NCBI GenBank assembly: GCA_902581145.1
Contig: CACHNE010000010.1
Span: 1-55,655 of the forward strand
Length of the DNA: 55,655 bases
Origin: an uncultured Bacteroidota bacterium
Lineage (GTDB): Bacteria > Bacteroidota > Bacteroidia > Flavobacteriales > Flavobacteriaceae
Direction of reading: 5' to 3'
This document shows, in pieces, positions 54,276 through 55,655 of this stretch; the first letter of the stretch is position 1, and each line of letters begins with the position of its first letter. The translations under genes were made by a program, and so were the position numbers. Under the pieces are notes generated by a model. That model had not been told where the DNA came from. It worked only from the letters and a program-made list of their open reading frames with translations, and ran no database searches.

Positions 54276-55655
54276 TCAGAAAAAAGTAGTAAAAATTACA
54301 TTGATTTTAGCATTTTTTAGATTAAATGAGTTACCCCAATTATTTCCCTTACAATAACTAATTGAAATAATGCCGTTTTCAGTTACAGTAGAAAATCCCA
54401 TCCCAACTGAATATATATCCTTATCTGTCTCAAGGATGTAGTTAGTGTAATTAGCTAAGTCAAAAATCCCAAACATATATATGGTGTTATTTAAATAATA
54501 ATTTAGACTGTTACTGAAAAGCAAGTAGCTATCAGCGAATATACTGTTGTCATCAAAACCTCTCATGGAGTTTGACCCACCAAATCTTATCAATTCGTTA
54601 TTAACTAAATTTTTAGATTTAATTTTTTCATTAACAATCAACGATTGTAATTTAAATCTTGATGAAAAATCAAATTTTTTTGCAAATTTTAATTTGTATC
54701 TACTCAAACGGGTTTCATTATTTGACTGATTTTTTTTACCAAAACCATATCTAACCAAAAATTCAAATTTTTCAGAGATTAATTTGTCAAATGAATCAAC
54801 AACTAAATATTCTGTTGAAATATTGAACAAATTACTATTAAAATCTTCTACAAATTGAGTTTGATCATTAGAATCTGATTTGTTTTTTTGAAAACCTAAT
54901 CCAACTTTGACTTTTTTCAAATTTAATTCGACATCAATCAAATTCTCAATAGAGTTATAAGTGCTGTCTTTTTGGATTAAATTCAAAGAATATTTTAGGT
55001 TAAATGGCGAGCTCAAAAAATATGGAAAAACCACATTTGAATTTAACGATCTGTCTTGGTTTTTTTGAGATCTAAAATCAAAGTTTATTTTCTCACCGTT
55101 GTTGAATGTATTGATTAGACTTATTTTAGCATAGCCTTGAATATTTATTTTACCTGAATTTTCATCTGAATCAAAGCTTATGAAACCATCAAATGAATTT
55201 CTTCGGATTTTTTCTAAATACAGATACAATGAAGTTGAGTCGTTTGTAAATAAAATCTCAGGCTCCTTGATGTTCCTTGCAAAATTTGTGTAATCTATCA
55301 TTTTTGACTGCTTAGTAGCTTGATCAATATCAAAAAATCTGTTTTTGTTAGTTTTAAAAATGTTCTTAGTAAAATTACTTGGAAAATTTTCATAACCCTT
55401 TACAATAATTTTGTCTAAATATCTTCTTGAACCATAATCGATGTTTAGATTTGATTTTATAACCGATGATTGTGTTAAATCATGATTTTTAAAGCTAACT
55501 TTTGCAAAAGGAAAACCTTCTTTAGAAAGCTTTTTTGAAATTTCTCTTGCAATAATGTCGGTTTCATCAATTTTTATTAATCCTTCTTCAGATTTATAGT
55601 AGCTAAGAGTATTTTTAACTAGCTTGTCGAATTTGCCCTCATTTATAATTTGTAA
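54276..55655 (-). CDS. Omp85-family (BamA/TamA-like) outer-membrane protein, partial
   Basis: An open frame runs from the stop at 54276 to the window edge (459 codons), so the gene is cut off at its 5' end. The ATG at 55301 is internal: the upstream sequence is in frame and reads as the end of a POTRA domain (DIIAREISKKLSKEGFPFAKV, then IDYGSRRYLDKIIVKGYENFP). The rest is a beta barrel. SMRGFDDNSIF, near residue 250 from the ATG, matches the Omp85 [VI]RGF lid motif. Omp85 proteins insert or export outer-membrane proteins; the substrate is unknown. Confidence 0.8.
   Translation of the reverse strand, partial: LQIINEGKFDKLVKNTLSYYKSEEGLIKIDETDIIAREISKKLSKEGFPFAKVSFKNHDLTQSSVIKSNLNIDYGSRRYLDKIIVKGYENFPSNFTKNIFKTNKNRFFDIDQATKQSKMIDYTNFARNIKEPEILFTNDSTSLYLYLEKIRRNSFDGFISFDSDENSGKINIQGYAKISLINTFNNGEKINFDFRSQKNQDRSLNSNVVFPYFLSSPFNLKYSLNLIQKDSTYNSIENLIDVELNLKKVKVGLGFQKNKSDSNDQTQFVEDFNSNLFNISTEYLVVDSFDKLISEKFEFLVRYGFGKKNQSNNETRLSRYKLKFAKKFDFSSRFKLQSLIVNEKIKSKNLVNNELIRFGGSNSMRGFDDNSIFADSYLLFSNSLNYYLNNTIYMFGIFDLANYTNYILETDKDIYSVGMGFSTVTENGIISISYCKGNNWGNSFNLKNAKINVIFTTFF

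Overview
The window comes from a low-GC (roughly one third G+C by eye) Bacteroidota genome, most likely a marine or otherwise aquatic member of the Flavobacteriia. The support is the complete gliding/type IX secretion core gldKLMN, a SusC/SusD pair, Bacteroidota-type promoters (TAnnTTTG boxes a few bases before many starts), the gene order miaB - sigma54 activator - lptE - TPR - secG - groES - groEL, and topA - arginase-fold protein - gldKLMN. Genes are tightly packed: no gene-free stretch exceeds about 250 bases, and several convergent genes overlap at their 3' ends. I see no CRISPR array, prophage, insertion sequence, restriction system or biosynthetic megacluster.

Layout. (1) 1-2.8 kb: the tail of an AraC-type regulator, then a TonB-dependent receptor and a secreted heavy-metal-associated protein, a probable copper-related module. 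(2) 2.9-9.06 kb, minus strand: groEL, groES, secG, a TPR protein, lptE, a sigma54 activator and miaB. (3) 9.2-18.5 kb, plus strand: topA, a degenerate arginase-fold protein, then gldK, gldL, gldM and gldN. (4) 18.66 kb: initiator tRNA-fMet, followed on the minus strand by a TlpA-like lipoprotein and a LolA-like protein. (5) 20.9-26.5 kb, plus strand: homoserine kinase, ammonium transporter, era, an unrecognised secreted protein and der. (6) 26.5-31.4 kb: a MerR-type protein and an M23 peptidase diverge from alaS and a PLP dehydratase. (7) 31.4-36.8 kb, minus strand: glycosyltransferase, methyltransferase, KAS III-like synthase and gcvP. (8) 36.9-44.6 kb: a UbiA-like membrane protein, purE/purK, then adk, obg, TPR protein, mpl and a HAD phosphatase, with rlmB converging on them. 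(9) 44.6-55.7 kb, minus strand: a very large FG-GAP/ASPIC lipoprotein, a surface lipoprotein, SusD, SusC and a truncated Omp85-type barrel protein.

Most of the window is core housekeeping: folding, envelope export, DNA topology, translation, purine and peptidoglycan synthesis. The envelope theme is strong. SecG, LptE, the T9SS/gliding core, the Omp85 protein and the SusCD locus all serve export to, or uptake across, the outer membrane.

The most unusual points are these. GldN is enlarged by a block of about 107 residues carrying a calcium-binding type TSP3 repeat. A perfect 12-bp hairpin lies between gldL and gldM. The arginase-fold protein next to gldK has lost three of six metal ligands. 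A 19-bp palindrome sits in the alaS/M23-merR divergent promoter. Repeated TTTTATCAA motifs lie upstream of amt. Several promoters are placed so that the transcripts should be leaderless or nearly so. None of these proves a new system; the GldN insertion and the gldL-gldM hairpin are the best leads.
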